From Phycisphaerae bacterium (GTDB lineage Bacteria > Planctomycetota > Phycisphaerae > UBA1845), in the NCBI GenBank assembly GCA_029260015.1, contig JAJDEB010000023.1, positions 295,457 through 359,456 on the forward strand: a stretch of DNA of 64,000 nucleotides, read 5' to 3'. Below the pieces are notes generated by a model, which did not search any database, was not told the DNA's origin, and saw only the letters and a program-made list of their open reading frames with translations. Within the stretch, counting starts at the first letter, position 1. Every line of letters begins with the position of its first letter. This document shows, piece after piece, positions 1 through 9,136 of this stretch. A program made the position numbers and the translations under genes.

Positions 1-128
1 TGTTCGTCGAGTTGACCGATCTCACCATCGGGCGGATCGAGGACAGCCGTAGCCGTCCCGCCTTGCTCGGTCAACCGGCGGCGACGTTCGTCTTCTGCTC
101 GCTTCAAAGCTTCAGCGATTCTTCCCAT
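1..128 (-). CDS. Start of an exopolysaccharide tyrosine-protein kinase (Wzc/CpsD-like), partial
   Basis: Only the first 42 codons are in the window; the frame is open to the left edge. The N-terminus MGRIAEALKRAEDERRRR is the kind of start seen on planctomycete/proteobacterial CpsD/CapB-type BY-kinases of polysaccharide loci. The ATG at 128 has a GAGAG ribosome-binding site about 8 bases upstream. It lies 69 bases downstream of the Wza-like export gene on the same strand, the usual gene pair in EPS export loci. No catalytic motif is visible, so the family call depends on the N-terminal signature and on the neighbour. Confidence 0.6.
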   Translation of the reverse strand, partial: MGRIAEALKRAEDERRRRLTEQGGTATAVLDPPDGEIGQLDE

Positions 129-197
129 ACTCGCATCTCTCACTGGCGACGATGATTGTGAATCGAATCAATCGTCAAAGGCATATCGTTAAACAGA

Positions 198-1001
198 TTA
201 GTCGTCCTGGTTCTGATACTCTTCCGTCGAGTCAATCAGATTCGCCGGGGTGTTGTACGCCTGGATCACCGGTTGGAACGGGAACAGGACTTCCTGCACA
301 CGCAATCCCAGCCAACCCAGGGGCGTCGGTGGTACGAGAACAATATCGTTCGGTTGCAAGAGCACGTTCTGACTCGTATCACCTGAGTGAATCATGTTGT
401 CGATATCGACCACGATCTTGCGCCGTTCGTCTTCGTTCGGACTGCTGCGAATCACCTGCACCTTGGTCCGCCACGCGATGAACGACATGCTTCCCTTGGC
501 CAACACATCGAGAACCGTGTCGCGACCGGTATATGGCATCGCCGTCCACGAATCGGAGACCACCCCGCCCTGATTGCTTCCTCCGCCACCGCGCACCTGA
601 CCCGCGAGGTAGATCACTTTGGACCGATGGTTGACGACCCTGACCTGCACCTTGGGGTCTTCGTAATACGGTTCAAGCAAGCGAGCGATCTTGGCGGCGA
701 TTTCCTTTTCGGTCATGCCCACGACCTTTACCGGTCCGAGCAATCGCAATGAAATCTTGCCGTCGGGTCGAATGGTCTGACGAACGCGATCAATCTCCAA
801 CACCTGCGGCGCAGAAATTTCAACCGCATCGGGAATCCCGACGCGATATTCAATCGCAGACACTTCGTGCTCGTGGGCTTTGAGAAACGAAACGATGTCG
901 TGGTGCTTTGATTGACATCCTGTCGCGCTGGCAAGGCAAACCAACCCCAACACGATCAGCGACGAATTTCGCAGCACTGTTTTTCGACGAAGTAACTTCA
1001 C
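198..1001 (-). CDS. Polysaccharide export lipoprotein, Wza-like (Poly_export/SLBB)
   Basis: Predicted outer-envelope export protein for exopolysaccharide. The N-terminus has a hydrophobic segment ending in a lipobox (LASATGC), so the mature protein would be lipidated at that Cys. It is followed by a polysaccharide biosynthesis/export domain with the typical pattern RPDGKISLRLLGPVKVVGMT and a soluble-ligand-binding region around KVIYLAGQV. At 267 residues it is close to short Wza/GumB relatives. I chose the GTG at 1001 because GGAG lies 9 bases upstream; a GTG at 1031 is the alternative. The tyrosine kinase start follows downstream. Together with the AAA ATPase on the other strand this suggests the edge of an EPS/exosortase locus. 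Confidence 0.85.
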   Translation of the reverse strand: MKLLRRKTVLRNSSLIVLGLVCLASATGCQSKHHDIVSFLKAHEHEVSAIEYRVGIPDAVEISAPQVLEIDRVRQTIRPDGKISLRLLGPVKVVGMTEKEIAAKIARLLEPYYEDPKVQVRVVNHRSKVIYLAGQVRGGGGSNQGGVVSDSWTAMPYTGRDTVLDVLAKGSMSFIAWRTKVQVIRSSPNEDERRKIVVDIDNMIHSGDTSQNVLLQPNDIVLVPPTPLGWLGLRVQEVLFPFQPVIQAYNTPANLIDSTEEYQNQDD

Positions 1002-1376
1002 GGATGGTATCTCCACCGAAGTTGCACGCACCAGGTTATTGGTCTAACCCACGGCGCGTATGAATCCTTTGGATAACGCGTCCGATCTCCATGCAGAAAG
1101 CGGCGCTGGATATCGGTCGTCCGCTCGAATTATCGGGTGAAGGCGCTTTGCGCTGAACCCGGACTTGCGAATATTCGCGATGATTTCGGACCTTGGCCCC
1201 TTTGTGTCATGTTTCGCTGAACACCAGACATTATTGGGCGTGCTTATCTTCAGGGGAAAACCGCTACGACCGATATTCCTAGGACCTAATATAGGCCTGC
1301 CAAAGGCCAGGATGAGGGTGTGTAATCGCAGCGAAATACCGCGATTGCTTTTGCCCGTAACCATGAGGCACAGCCA
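1002..1376. other. Divergent intergenic region, EPS genes
   Basis: The 375 bases between the divergent Wza-like and ATPase genes must hold both promoters. No convincing gene, hairpin terminator or operator was recognised. Open frames here have no ribosome-binding site or recognisable product. Confidence 0.5.
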
Positions 1377-2921
1377 ATGTACGCATCATTCTTCGGACTC
1401 CGCGAACTGCCGTTTAACAACACGCCAGATCCGAGGTTTTTCTTTTCGACACCCGATCACGAAGAAGCGCTGGCATCATTGATTTACGCCATCGCCGAGG
1501 GTAAAGGGTTTGTCGTGCTCACCGGTGAAGTGGGCGCGGGAAAAACGCTCGTCACCCGTTTGATGCTGCGGCATTTTGGAACGGGCATCGAATTCGCGTG
1601 CGTCAACAATTCGCAGGTCAACGCCAACGAATTGCTTCACTCAGTCTGCACCGAATTCAACATCGACGCACCGTCCAATGCATCCACGGTTGAACTGACG
1701 CGACTGCTTCAGGACTTCCTGCTGTCCAGTTTCGCCATGAACAAACCCGTAGTGCTAATGCTCGACGAAGCCCAGGCACTCACGCGCGAAGCGTTTGAAC
1801 AAATTCGCATGATCGGAAACCTGGAAGCCGACGACGCCAAGCTCTTGCAAATCGTCATTGTCGGTCAGCCCGAATTGCAGGAAATGTTTGAAGCCAATGA
1901 CATGCGTCAACTGCGACAACGCATCTTCCGCAGTTTTCATCTGGGCGCATTGACGCGTTCACAAACCGAGGGCTACATCTTTCACCGTCTCAGCGTTGCC
2001 GGCGCATCGTTTCCGGAAAAAATTCTCAGCGCTTCGGCGATCGACGCCATCTTTGAATACTCGCAAGGGCTGCCCCGCCTGATCAACACGCTTTGCGACA
2101 ACGCCATGCTCAGTTCATACGCAGCCGACACCTCCGAAATCGATGGACCATTCATCAAGAATGTAATCGCCCAGATGATGACCGTCGCCCAAGGTGGTTC
2201 AAAGTACGCGTCACCAAAAGTCAAACCGCCAGCCAACTGGTTGTCGCGCTCTACCGCATCGCGACCGGAAATTCCACCGGCAACTTCGAGCGTCCGACGG
2301 ACCAATGCCCAAACCGAATCGATCGAGTTTGAGGAACGCATTCATGCACCGGTAAGCCGATCAGAAGTCGAATCGGTTGTCGGGCCTGATTCAGTTTCGA
2401 CGGAGTCGAATACGACAGCGGGTTCGGGTGATACCGCCCAAATGCGAAGACTAGCCGTTCTGGTGCGCAGGCTACTCGCGGAAACAAAGGCTGCCACCGA
2501 AGATGTACGCAGCGTAGTAGGTGAATCCAGATCAGCGCGACAGGCGGCGGAGAAAACACTCTCGCGCCTTAGCGAACAGACAGCCCGCACCGGACGCCTG
2601 ACGATTTCGCTGCGAAATGTCTTTGACAATTTGGAAAACCGAGCGCAACGACTTGCCCAACGAAGTGGCCGCGAGGCCTCAAGCACCAACGCAGTTTCAA
2701 CGGGCGAACCGACTCGACGCCAGTCCAATTCCAAATCGTTCGATCAGGCTTTGATGCGCAATCGGCGATCACTCGATGAGATTCGTTCGATGATCGAAAG
2801 CGCCCGCAAGAGCGAACCCAACGACGATTCCGCCACAGACGACAAGTCCTCACCATCCAGCAATCTCGCCAAGCAGGTGCGCGAATTGGCAGACATGTGC
2901 AGAGGTGCAGCTCTTTCATAG
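1377..2921 (+). CDS. ExeA/GspA-like AAA ATPase of the PEP-CTERM/EPS type
   Basis: ATPase resembling the ExeA/XrtA-locus (PEP-CTERM-associated) family. The N-terminus MYASFFGLRELPFN is the family signature. Walker A is GEVGAGKT (residues 50-57), Walker B is VVLMLDE (125-131), and a sensor/arginine region ends in MRQLRQRIFRSF. Residues from about 265 on are low complexity and charged, with several heptad-like stretches (probable coiled coil), so the protein (514 aa) is longer than the ~350 aa ATPase core. A GAGG lies upstream of the ATG. The gene is divergent from the Wza-like gene. In known EPS/exosortase loci this ATPase accompanies Wza and the tyrosine kinase, which matches the neighbours here. 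Confidence 0.85.
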   Translation: MYASFFGLRELPFNNTPDPRFFFSTPDHEEALASLIYAIAEGKGFVVLTGEVGAGKTLVTRLMLRHFGTGIEFACVNNSQVNANELLHSVCTEFNIDAPSNASTVELTRLLQDFLLSSFAMNKPVVLMLDEAQALTREAFEQIRMIGNLEADDAKLLQIVIVGQPELQEMFEANDMRQLRQRIFRSFHLGALTRSQTEGYIFHRLSVAGASFPEKILSASAIDAIFEYSQGLPRLINTLCDNAMLSSYAADTSEIDGPFIKNVIAQMMTVAQGGSKYASPKVKPPANWLSRSTASRPEIPPATSSVRRTNAQTESIEFEERIHAPVSRSEVESVVGPDSVSTESNTTAGSGDTAQMRRLAVLVRRLLAETKAATEDVRSVVGESRSARQAAEKTLSRLSEQTARTGRLTISLRNVFDNLENRAQRLAQRSGREASSTNAVSTGEPTRRQSNSKSFDQALMRNRRSLDEIRSMIESARKSEPNDDSATDDKSSPSSNLAKQVRELADMCRGAALS

Positions 2922-2935
2922 AAACTGCGCCGCAA

Positions 2936-2988
2936 GAAAAAAGGGCGCAAACCAGGAATTGTCATTCCGGCTGCGCCCTGTTTGCTTT
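2936..2988. terminator. Bidirectional hairpin terminator
   Basis: A long stem (GGGCGCA...TGCGCCC, 2943-2978, with an inner GGAAT/ATTCC arm and a 4-base loop) lies between two convergent genes. It is preceded by AAAAAA (a U-run for the minus strand) and followed by a T-rich stretch on the plus strand, so it can end both transcripts. Confidence 0.85.
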
Positions 2989-3012
2989 TGAATTTGATAC
3001 CGACAGGTGCTG

Positions 3013-3999
3013 CTAATATTCGTCGGATTCAACGTCTTCCTCGGCTGGTGCGTCCTGTACTTCTTCGACGTCCGCTCCGCCAGCCTCTTCGACATCATCT
3101 TCGACGGGTGCGACTTTATCGCGCAAGCCGACTCGGCGTTCACGTTCGGCGCGGCGGTCACCGCTTCCGCCATTCATTCTGATCTCAAGTTCATCGACCT
3201 TCTGCATGAAGTCGCGGGCTTGATCTTCGTCGAGTTCGTCAAGAATTGAATCGAGCAACTCGGCTTCGGCGTCTTCACCGGCTTGTCCTTTGGCACCGCG
3301 ATTCTCCTTCGAGAATTCGACAAAGATGCGCCGGATCGCCGTCAGTTGCTCCTCGGGAAGGTTAATCGAGTTCGATGCTTTTTGATAAATCCTGATCTTC
3401 GATTTTTCATGCTTCGCCGGACCGGCAAGCCGCTTGGTCAAACGATCTGCCAACGGGTCGAACGTTTCGATTTGATCATCCGTCAGGACTTCGCGAAGCT
3501 GGTCATAGAGATCATCCAGTTCAATCGCGTCATCAGCTTCCGCATGTTCGCCGCGCAACTCGCTGATTTCTTCACGAATCTCACGCACGGCTTCCATGTC
3601 GCGGTCTCGTTGAGCGTCGCGCATCTCCTCAACCAACTCACGAATGAGCTCGGCGTTTTCGCGCCGCGCCTCGCGACGGTCCTCACCGTCTTCACTCAAG
3701 CCTTCAACGAAGTCCCGAAAGATTTCATTGACTTCGGTGGCTTGGTCTTCATCCATCTTCAAAGCGCGCGTGATCTCACCCTCAAATTGTTTGATCATGC
3801 TGATCTGACGGGCGCGGTTGGGCGATGGTCTGGCGGTGGGCTTCAACCCAGCCGCTTCTGCGACCCCTGCGGGTACGATGGGTTTTTCCGGAACTTCCAC
3901 CGCTGGCGGTGCTTCGCCTTCATTCTCAACCTGAGCCTGGGCGGAAAACGTGATAAGCAGCACGCTCAAAATCGTGAGTCTTAAGTTTTCGCGTATCAT
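3013..3999 (-). CDS. Exported, highly charged helical protein of unknown function (Spy/CpxP-like motifs)
   Basis: 328 aa with a short signal peptide (LTILSVLLITFSAQAQ) and then an almost entirely helical, Glu/Asp/Arg-rich sequence. Two long coiled-coil-like stretches (about residues 70-160 and 190-285) contain LTxxQ-type motifs (LPEEQLTAIRRIF, LTDDQIETF, LDEDQARDF), as in periplasmic Spy/CpxP-type and planctomycete LTxxQ proteins. The tail (about 295-328) is very acidic. It is convergent with the ATPase gene and shares its terminator. The LTxxQ resemblance suggests a periplasmic chaperone or sensor role, but this is inference. Confidence 0.7.
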   Translation of the reverse strand: MIRENLRLTILSVLLITFSAQAQVENEGEAPPAVEVPEKPIVPAGVAEAAGLKPTARPSPNRARQISMIKQFEGEITRALKMDEDQATEVNEIFRDFVEGLSEDGEDRREARRENAELIRELVEEMRDAQRDRDMEAVREIREEISELRGEHAEADDAIELDDLYDQLREVLTDDQIETFDPLADRLTKRLAGPAKHEKSKIRIYQKASNSINLPEEQLTAIRRIFVEFSKENRGAKGQAGEDAEAELLDSILDELDEDQARDFMQKVDELEIRMNGGSGDRRAERERRVGLRDKVAPVEDDVEEAGGADVEEVQDAPAEEDVESDEY

Positions 4000-4216
4000 G
4001 GCCGATTCTTCCTCTTCTTGCGTTACCGCAACTTAAACGTCTTGTTCAATCCCTCAACGTAAGATAAATACCCATCTACAGATGGATGGTTGAGCATGAT
4101 ACCAACAGGCCACGAGGGCGGTAAAGCACCTGCCCCCAAAGAAAAGATTCGCAGCACCGCTGCACAAGATACTTAAATGACCCACGAATTCTACAGGGCT
4201 TAACCCCTTTCCTATC

Positions 4217-5749
4217 ATGCATCTACAGATCATCGTCGCATTTGCTATGTTGCTTTGGTGGCCCGATGGCCCCGCGCGGAATCTTTGGTTATCCGACCCG
4301 TTTTGGTGCCCCGTTTTCGCTTGGGCGGTTCCTGTAACATGTGTGTTTCTAGGTCACCTGCTCGCCAAACGCACGCGAAACCGCCTCAAGACCCGGTCCA
4401 ACCGTGTGACAGCCACTTTGAATGCCTTTCATCGACAAACCGGACTGCTCCGTCTGGTCATGCTGGTCGGTCTGGCAGTGTCGTTGTTTTTCACTGCGTG
4501 TCCCCAGCAGCTTATGAATCAACCGTATATCTCGGTCCTCTCCGGGTTGCCTCAAATGTGCCTGCTTATCCCGTATATGTTCGGATTGATCGGGCTATGG
4601 TGGGTGATTCATCCGGTTGAAAATGCAAGTCGGGAAGCCGGATTCCTGGGTAGCAACTCGACCCGCCTTGAGTACGTCATTTTTAATGTGAGACATCAGC
4701 TCCTGATCGTGGCTATCCCGTTGACGCTCATCGTTTTCGCATACGCAGCCACCCACGAAAACCGCGAATGGTTCGTCAAGCATACCGGTTCGCCGTGGGC
4801 ACCGGAGGCCATCCTGGGACTGACGGCAACAATTCTGTTCATCCTCTCACCGCTGCTGCTGCGATATATCTGGTCAACGACATCGCTTCCGCAGGGCGAG
4901 TTGCGCGACAAGCTGGAACGCCTCTGCGAACGCATCAACCTGCGGGTCCGCGACATTCTCGTCTGGCACAGCGACGGGCAAATGGTTAATGCGGCAGTCA
5001 TGGGCCTCTTCCCGCAATTGCGCTACATCCTCCTTTCAGACACGCTGATCGAGAAGATGAACGACGATGAGATTGAATCCGTCTTCGGGCACGAAGCCGG
5101 TCATATCTATCACCACCACATCCCGTTCTTCCTGCTCTTTGCATTCTCCAGCATGTTGATCGTCTCGGCGGTGATGGAGTTCCTCACCCGCATGTCCACA
5201 GGGATGAACCCGATATGGAATCTGGATCAAGATACGATTCAGTTTATAGGTATGGGCGCGCTCGTCCCGCTTTGGGGAGTCTGCTTTGGCTGGATTTCGC
5301 GACGGTTTGAAAGACAGGCAGATGTCTACGGTGCCTGGTGCGCTTCGCCATTTGAACGCGACATCGATTGTGCGACTCCGTGCGCTGTACACTGCGATTT
5401 TGAAACCCAGTCCGCCAATGCCAGCGATAGCGGAGTGTGTTCTACTGGGGCTCATGTCTTCGTCGGGGCGCTGCGCAAGGTGGCGATTCTTAACGGAATC
5501 CCACCGGAAGAACCCAGTTGGCGGCACTCCAGCATCGCGTCGCGCATGACGTTTTTGACAGCACAATCGGGTGATCCGATCATGGCCCAACGTTTCTCGG
5601 GTACCATTCGCGCGATCAAGCGAACGCTCTTGATGTGCTGTTCGATTGGACTTGTCGTCGCGGCTATCTACATTTGGAACCAACCGCGATATCGACAGGA
5701 CGTCATTCGCAGCGTTTTCAAACCCATCGGACGTCTTTTTAACCGATAG
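4217..5749 (+). CDS. Membrane-bound M48-family zinc metalloprotease
   Basis: Ste24/HtpX-like integral membrane protease. The zinc motif HEAGH is at residues 292-296 and the third ligand is probably E365 in ERQAD, as in M48 enzymes. About six hydrophobic segments precede the catalytic site, two follow it around residues 300-360, and one lies near the C-terminus (about 470-490). At 510 aa it is in the usual range. There is no clear ribosome-binding site before the ATG at 4217. It is 46 bases upstream of folD on the same strand; a shared transcript is possible but no functional link is known. Confidence 0.88.
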   Translation: MHLQIIVAFAMLLWWPDGPARNLWLSDPFWCPVFAWAVPVTCVFLGHLLAKRTRNRLKTRSNRVTATLNAFHRQTGLLRLVMLVGLAVSLFFTACPQQLMNQPYISVLSGLPQMCLLIPYMFGLIGLWWVIHPVENASREAGFLGSNSTRLEYVIFNVRHQLLIVAIPLTLIVFAYAATHENREWFVKHTGSPWAPEAILGLTATILFILSPLLLRYIWSTTSLPQGELRDKLERLCERINLRVRDILVWHSDGQMVNAAVMGLFPQLRYILLSDTLIEKMNDDEIESVFGHEAGHIYHHHIPFFLLFAFSSMLIVSAVMEFLTRMSTGMNPIWNLDQDTIQFIGMGALVPLWGVCFGWISRRFERQADVYGAWCASPFERDIDCATPCAVHCDFETQSANASDSGVCSTGAHVFVGALRKVAILNGIPPEEPSWRHSSIASRMTFLTAQSGDPIMAQRFSGTIRAIKRTLLMCCSIGLVVAAIYIWNQPRYRQDVIRSVFKPIGRLFNR

Positions 5750-5795
5750 TATAATTTGATTGCAGGACCGCCCGTCGATCGGACAAAGGACAACA

Positions 5796-6683
5796 ATGCC
5801 CGCTAAGGTCATTCAAGGTAAAGAGCTTTCGGCGAAAATCCGCCAGCGTAATGAATCCCGGGTCTGCGAATTGGCGGCGATGGGTGTGACAGTGCGGCTT
5901 GACGCGGTCATCGTCGGTGAACCCGAATCAGGAATCCTGTACGCGCGTTCGCAAGAGAAGCAGTGCAAGCGCATCGGGATCGATTATCTGCTGCACACCC
6001 TGCCCGACAATGCAACCGACGACGACGTCCTGACCCAAATCGACACCCTGAACCGCGACCCGAAAGTCACCGGTATCCTTCTCAACTTACCGCTACCCGA
6101 TCATCTCGACGCACCAGCGGCCCAGTATGCGATCGACCCATACAAAGACATTGAAGGCGTCAACCCGTCGAACATCGGTTTGATGTTCTATGGAACACCG
6201 ATCAACGCGCCATGTACAGCCCTGGCCGTTCTGACCATTCTGAAGGAAGCCAACATCGACCTGCGGGGCAAGCACGTCACCGTTGTCGGGCAGGGCAACA
6301 TCGTCGGAAAGCCTATCGCACTCGGATTGATCGCAGAAGAAGCAACAGTCGTGACCTGTAACATATACACCGACGACCTGATAGCTCATACAAAAGCTGC
6401 CGACATCCTCATCGCTGCGGCTGGCGTGCCCGAAATGATAACAGCCGCCCATGTCAAAGAGGGAGCGGTGGTTATCGATGTCGGAATTAATTCGGTTCCG
6501 GCAGATGAGACGAAGGGACTGCCCGCCCGTGTCGTCGGTGACGTTCGCTTTGACGACGTATCGCAGAAAGCTTCGCTGATTACGCCTGTTCCCGGCGGCG
6601 TCGGCCCGGTGACGGTGGCTGTGTTGCTGCAAAGCGCCATCGAAGCGGCCAACAAACAGCTTGGCGAACGGCGATTTCGATAG
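5796..6683 (+). CDS. folD: FolD: methylenetetrahydrofolate dehydrogenase/cyclohydrolase
   Basis: Cytosolic one-carbon enzyme interconverting methylene-, methenyl- and formyl-tetrahydrofolate with NADP. Visible hallmarks are GILLNLPLPDH, the nucleotide-binding loop TVVGQGNIVGKP, and the C-terminal signature TPVPGGVGPVT. The ATG at 5796 has AAAGGA upstream; a TTG at 5760 is less likely. It is 295 aa, normal length. Odd point: in the active-site segment YARSQEKQCK, aligned to the usual Y-x-x-x-K (Y50/K54 in E. coli), the Lys position is Gln53. That change is known to impair the cyclohydrolase step in the human enzyme. GlyA, the pathway partner, is elsewhere in this window. Confidence 0.93.
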   Translation: MPAKVIQGKELSAKIRQRNESRVCELAAMGVTVRLDAVIVGEPESGILYARSQEKQCKRIGIDYLLHTLPDNATDDDVLTQIDTLNRDPKVTGILLNLPLPDHLDAPAAQYAIDPYKDIEGVNPSNIGLMFYGTPINAPCTALAVLTILKEANIDLRGKHVTVVGQGNIVGKPIALGLIAEEATVVTCNIYTDDLIAHTKAADILIAAAGVPEMITAAHVKEGAVVIDVGINSVPADETKGLPARVVGDVRFDDVSQKASLITPVPGGVGPVTVAVLLQSAIEAANKQLGERRFR

Positions 6684-6808
6684 AATCGTAAATGTGTCGC
6701 CCGATGACGCGCACTTCCACAAAAACATCGCCAAATCCAGACAATAACGCACGATGATCGACGAATCCTGCCTTGGCAGGAATGCGATATAGGCAGTAGG
6801 ATGGGGCT

Positions 6809-7756
6809 GTGCAATTTCAGCAACGCGTGTTGGCCAATGATTCTGATGAAAGAGACTATTTCGTGGACCCGGGCCAGGCAGATCGTTACCTCATCGACGA
6901 AATCCGCGACGGGAATGAAGCGTCGTGGCGGCAATTGATCGATCGGTTTCATGGCCGCCTCTTGGCATTCGCGCGATCGCGCACTGCCAGCCTTTCCGAT
7001 TCGGAAGACCTCGTTCAGGAAACGTTCATCGGTTTTCTCAATTCGCTGCCCAACTTCGACGCATCGCGATCGCTTGAAACGTACCTCTTCACGATCTTGC
7101 GATACAAACTCGTCGATCGGTTGCGAAGTCGGAAGATCACTCCGCTCAACCTGGACTCTGAAGATGAAGATTGGTGGGATCGAATCCTGCCGTCCAACGA
7201 AGAAACGCCATCGCAGGCGGCGGCTGCTATTGAAGAAAACGCGGTGATGTCGCAGCAACTCGCGGAACTTTTGCGTCGTTTGATTCACGAATACCGCGAC
7301 CGCTCGGCGTTTACTGACCTGCAGGTCATCGAGTTGATTTTTTTTGCTGGCAAGAGAAACCTCGACGTATCCGAAGCGCTGGAGATGGACCAGAAGCAGG
7401 TGGCTGGCGTCAAGTTTCGAGCGATCGCCAAGCTCAAATCATTTCTCGATGATGATGGTGTAGGCAGCACCGAACAATTCACCGACGAACACGCGGAAAT
7501 CACCGTCGCACGGGTGTGGCGTCAGCATCGACTGACGTGCCTGAAGCGCAGCACACTCGGATCGTATTCGCTGGGTGTGCTCGAAGATCCGTGGCTTTCC
7601 TACACGCAGTTTCATCTGGACCTGGTCAACTGCCCGATGTGCCTGGCCAACCTCGGCGACATCGAAGCCGAAGAGTTGGAGCAGGATCAACCGCAACTCT
7701 CACAAAACCTCTTCACATCGAGCGTCGGATTCTTGTCGAAACATTCTGCGACGTAA
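6809..7756 (+). CDS. ECF-type RNA polymerase sigma factor with C-terminal extension
   Basis: Residues 25-100 carry sigma region 2 (SDSEDLVQETFIGF...YLFTILRYKLVDRLR). A region-4-like segment at about 170-210 (TDLQVIELIFFAGK...VAGVKFRAIAKLK) recognises the -35 element. An extra domain follows: WRQHRLTCLKRSTLGSYSLG, then FHLDLVNCPMCLANLGDI, with H-x5-C-x2-C. This recalls, but does not match exactly, the zinc-binding anti-sigma motif H-x3-C-x2-C. No separate anti-sigma gene is adjacent, so the tail may be a built-in regulator (inference). The GTG start at 6809 is preceded by GGATGGGG. A GTAG repeat pair follows 18 bases after the stop. Confidence 0.85.
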   Translation: MQFQQRVLANDSDERDYFVDPGQADRYLIDEIRDGNEASWRQLIDRFHGRLLAFARSRTASLSDSEDLVQETFIGFLNSLPNFDASRSLETYLFTILRYKLVDRLRSRKITPLNLDSEDEDWWDRILPSNEETPSQAAAAIEENAVMSQQLAELLRRLIHEYRDRSAFTDLQVIELIFFAGKRNLDVSEALEMDQKQVAGVKFRAIAKLKSFLDDDGVGSTEQFTDEHAEITVARVWRQHRLTCLKRSTLGSYSLGVLEDPWLSYTQFHLDLVNCPMCLANLGDIEAEELEQDQPQLSQNLFTSSVGFLSKHSAT

Positions 7757-7773
7757 TGCATGCCAGATAATCA

Positions 7774-7838
7774 GTAGGGTGGGCCGTGCCCACCAAGTCA
7801 ATATGCGGTCGAACAGCGGTGGGCACGGCCCACCCTAC
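7774..7838. repeat. REPIN-like GTAG inverted pair, family A
   Basis: 65 bases: arm GTAGGGTGGGCCGTGCCCAC(C), a 23-base variable spacer, and the exact reverse complement ending CCCTAC. Each arm also contains its own small dyad (GGGCCGTGCCC). It lies 18 bases after the sigma factor stop. Same family at 25037, 32568, 35583, 54535 and 59372. Confidence 0.9.
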
Positions 7839-7878
7839 ACGGTCGCAGAAATTCTCCGTACGACGTACAATCTTCCCT

Positions 7879-8898
7879 ATGAATGCAAACAATCAAGCGT
7901 ACGAACAAGTTCAAAAGCACGGCGGGTATTTTGAAAACGCCCATCGCCGACTCGTAGAAGCCACCGGTGCAGACCGGGCGTCGTGGCTACACAACCTCAC
8001 GACGAACACGATCAGCACGCTTCAACCGGGCGATGGAAATTACGCGTTCGCCATTACCGTGCAAGGTCGAACCGTCTGCGACCTCAACTGCCTCGTTCTT
8101 GACGATCGGCTGTGGATCGATCTGGACGAACGCTGGGCTGACGAGTCGGTCGCGCACCTGACGAAGTATCGCGTGATCGAAGATGTTGAATTGGAAAACA
8201 TAACCGAGTCATGGGCACGCTTCGACATCCTCGGTCCATCCACCGCGCGCTGCGTCGAGTCACTCGGGTTCGGAAACAACTTCGCCGCGTACGCCGACCT
8301 CCAACATTCGGTGACGCAGATTGATGGACACGACATTCGACTCGTTAAAGGCAACCTTGGCCCGGTCATGTTGGCCACTCTGTATGTGCCGGCGGTTGCG
8401 GCGATCGAATTTCAAACCAAAATTCAAACGGCAACCGCTGATCTGGGCATGGTGGAGTTGGACGACCAACTCCTCAAAACGATCCGCATCGAAGCTGGCA
8501 TCCCAAAATCAGTCGATGACATCGACTCCGAGGTCATTCCGCCAGAGACGATGCAGATCGAACGCGGCATCAGCTACGTCAAAGGGTGCTATCTGGGTCA
8601 GGAAGTCATCGAACGGATGCGCAGCCGCAACAGCATGGCCCGGCGATTGGTGGGCATGAAGATTTCCGGTGATCAGATCCCGACCAAGGATTCATGGGTA
8701 TTCGCCGACAGCAAGCCGGTTGGTCGCGTCACCTCGGCGTGCCACTCCGTTGCACTGAATTCGATTTTCGCTCTCGGGTATATCAAGACGGCGCTGGCCG
8801 ACGAAGCCCAGGCACTCCGCGTGACGCTGAACGAAACCAGTTTCGCCGACGCCGAGCAGGTAGAAATTCCGCTGCCCAACTGGAAATCATCGGCATAG
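7879..8898 (+). CDS. ygfZ: YgfZ/GcvT-family folate-binding protein
   Basis: Tetrahydrofolate-dependent accessory protein for repair or assembly of some iron-sulfur enzymes. The diagnostic motif K-G-C-Y-x-G-Q-E is present (KGCYLGQE, Cys237), as is the GcvT-like N-terminal part (GADRASWLHNLTTN). I start at the ATG at 7879; an earlier in-frame ATG at 7786 would translate the repeat element and is rejected. It is 339 aa, similar to E. coli YgfZ (326). The promoter region overlaps the repeat pair upstream. Confidence 0.9.
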   Translation: MNANNQAYEQVQKHGGYFENAHRRLVEATGADRASWLHNLTTNTISTLQPGDGNYAFAITVQGRTVCDLNCLVLDDRLWIDLDERWADESVAHLTKYRVIEDVELENITESWARFDILGPSTARCVESLGFGNNFAAYADLQHSVTQIDGHDIRLVKGNLGPVMLATLYVPAVAAIEFQTKIQTATADLGMVELDDQLLKTIRIEAGIPKSVDDIDSEVIPPETMQIERGISYVKGCYLGQEVIERMRSRNSMARRLVGMKISGDQIPTKDSWVFADSKPVGRVTSACHSVALNSIFALGYIKTALADEAQALRVTLNETSFADAEQVEIPLPNWKSSA

Positions 8899-9136
8899 AA
8901 ATCCGCCCAACCGGCAGGGCTCGCCTGCTTCATGAATCCAATATCAAAACATCAAGCGGTCTGATATAATTCACAGAATCAACAGAATGCGTTGACGTGA
9001 GGGGCATTCGCCCTAATCATACGGTGCGAAGCCACAGAAATATGAAGCCACAACATGGTGCCGGTTTTTGAAGGCAAAGCGCTTCAATTTGGCAAACGCA
9101 TCGATCTGGGAAACAGTAGGCAAAGAGTCCAACACC

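Noticed and set aside
4072..4228. Direct repeat CATCTACAGAT upstream of, and at, the M48 protease start
   Set aside because: Eleven bases twice only, one copy is coding; likely chance.
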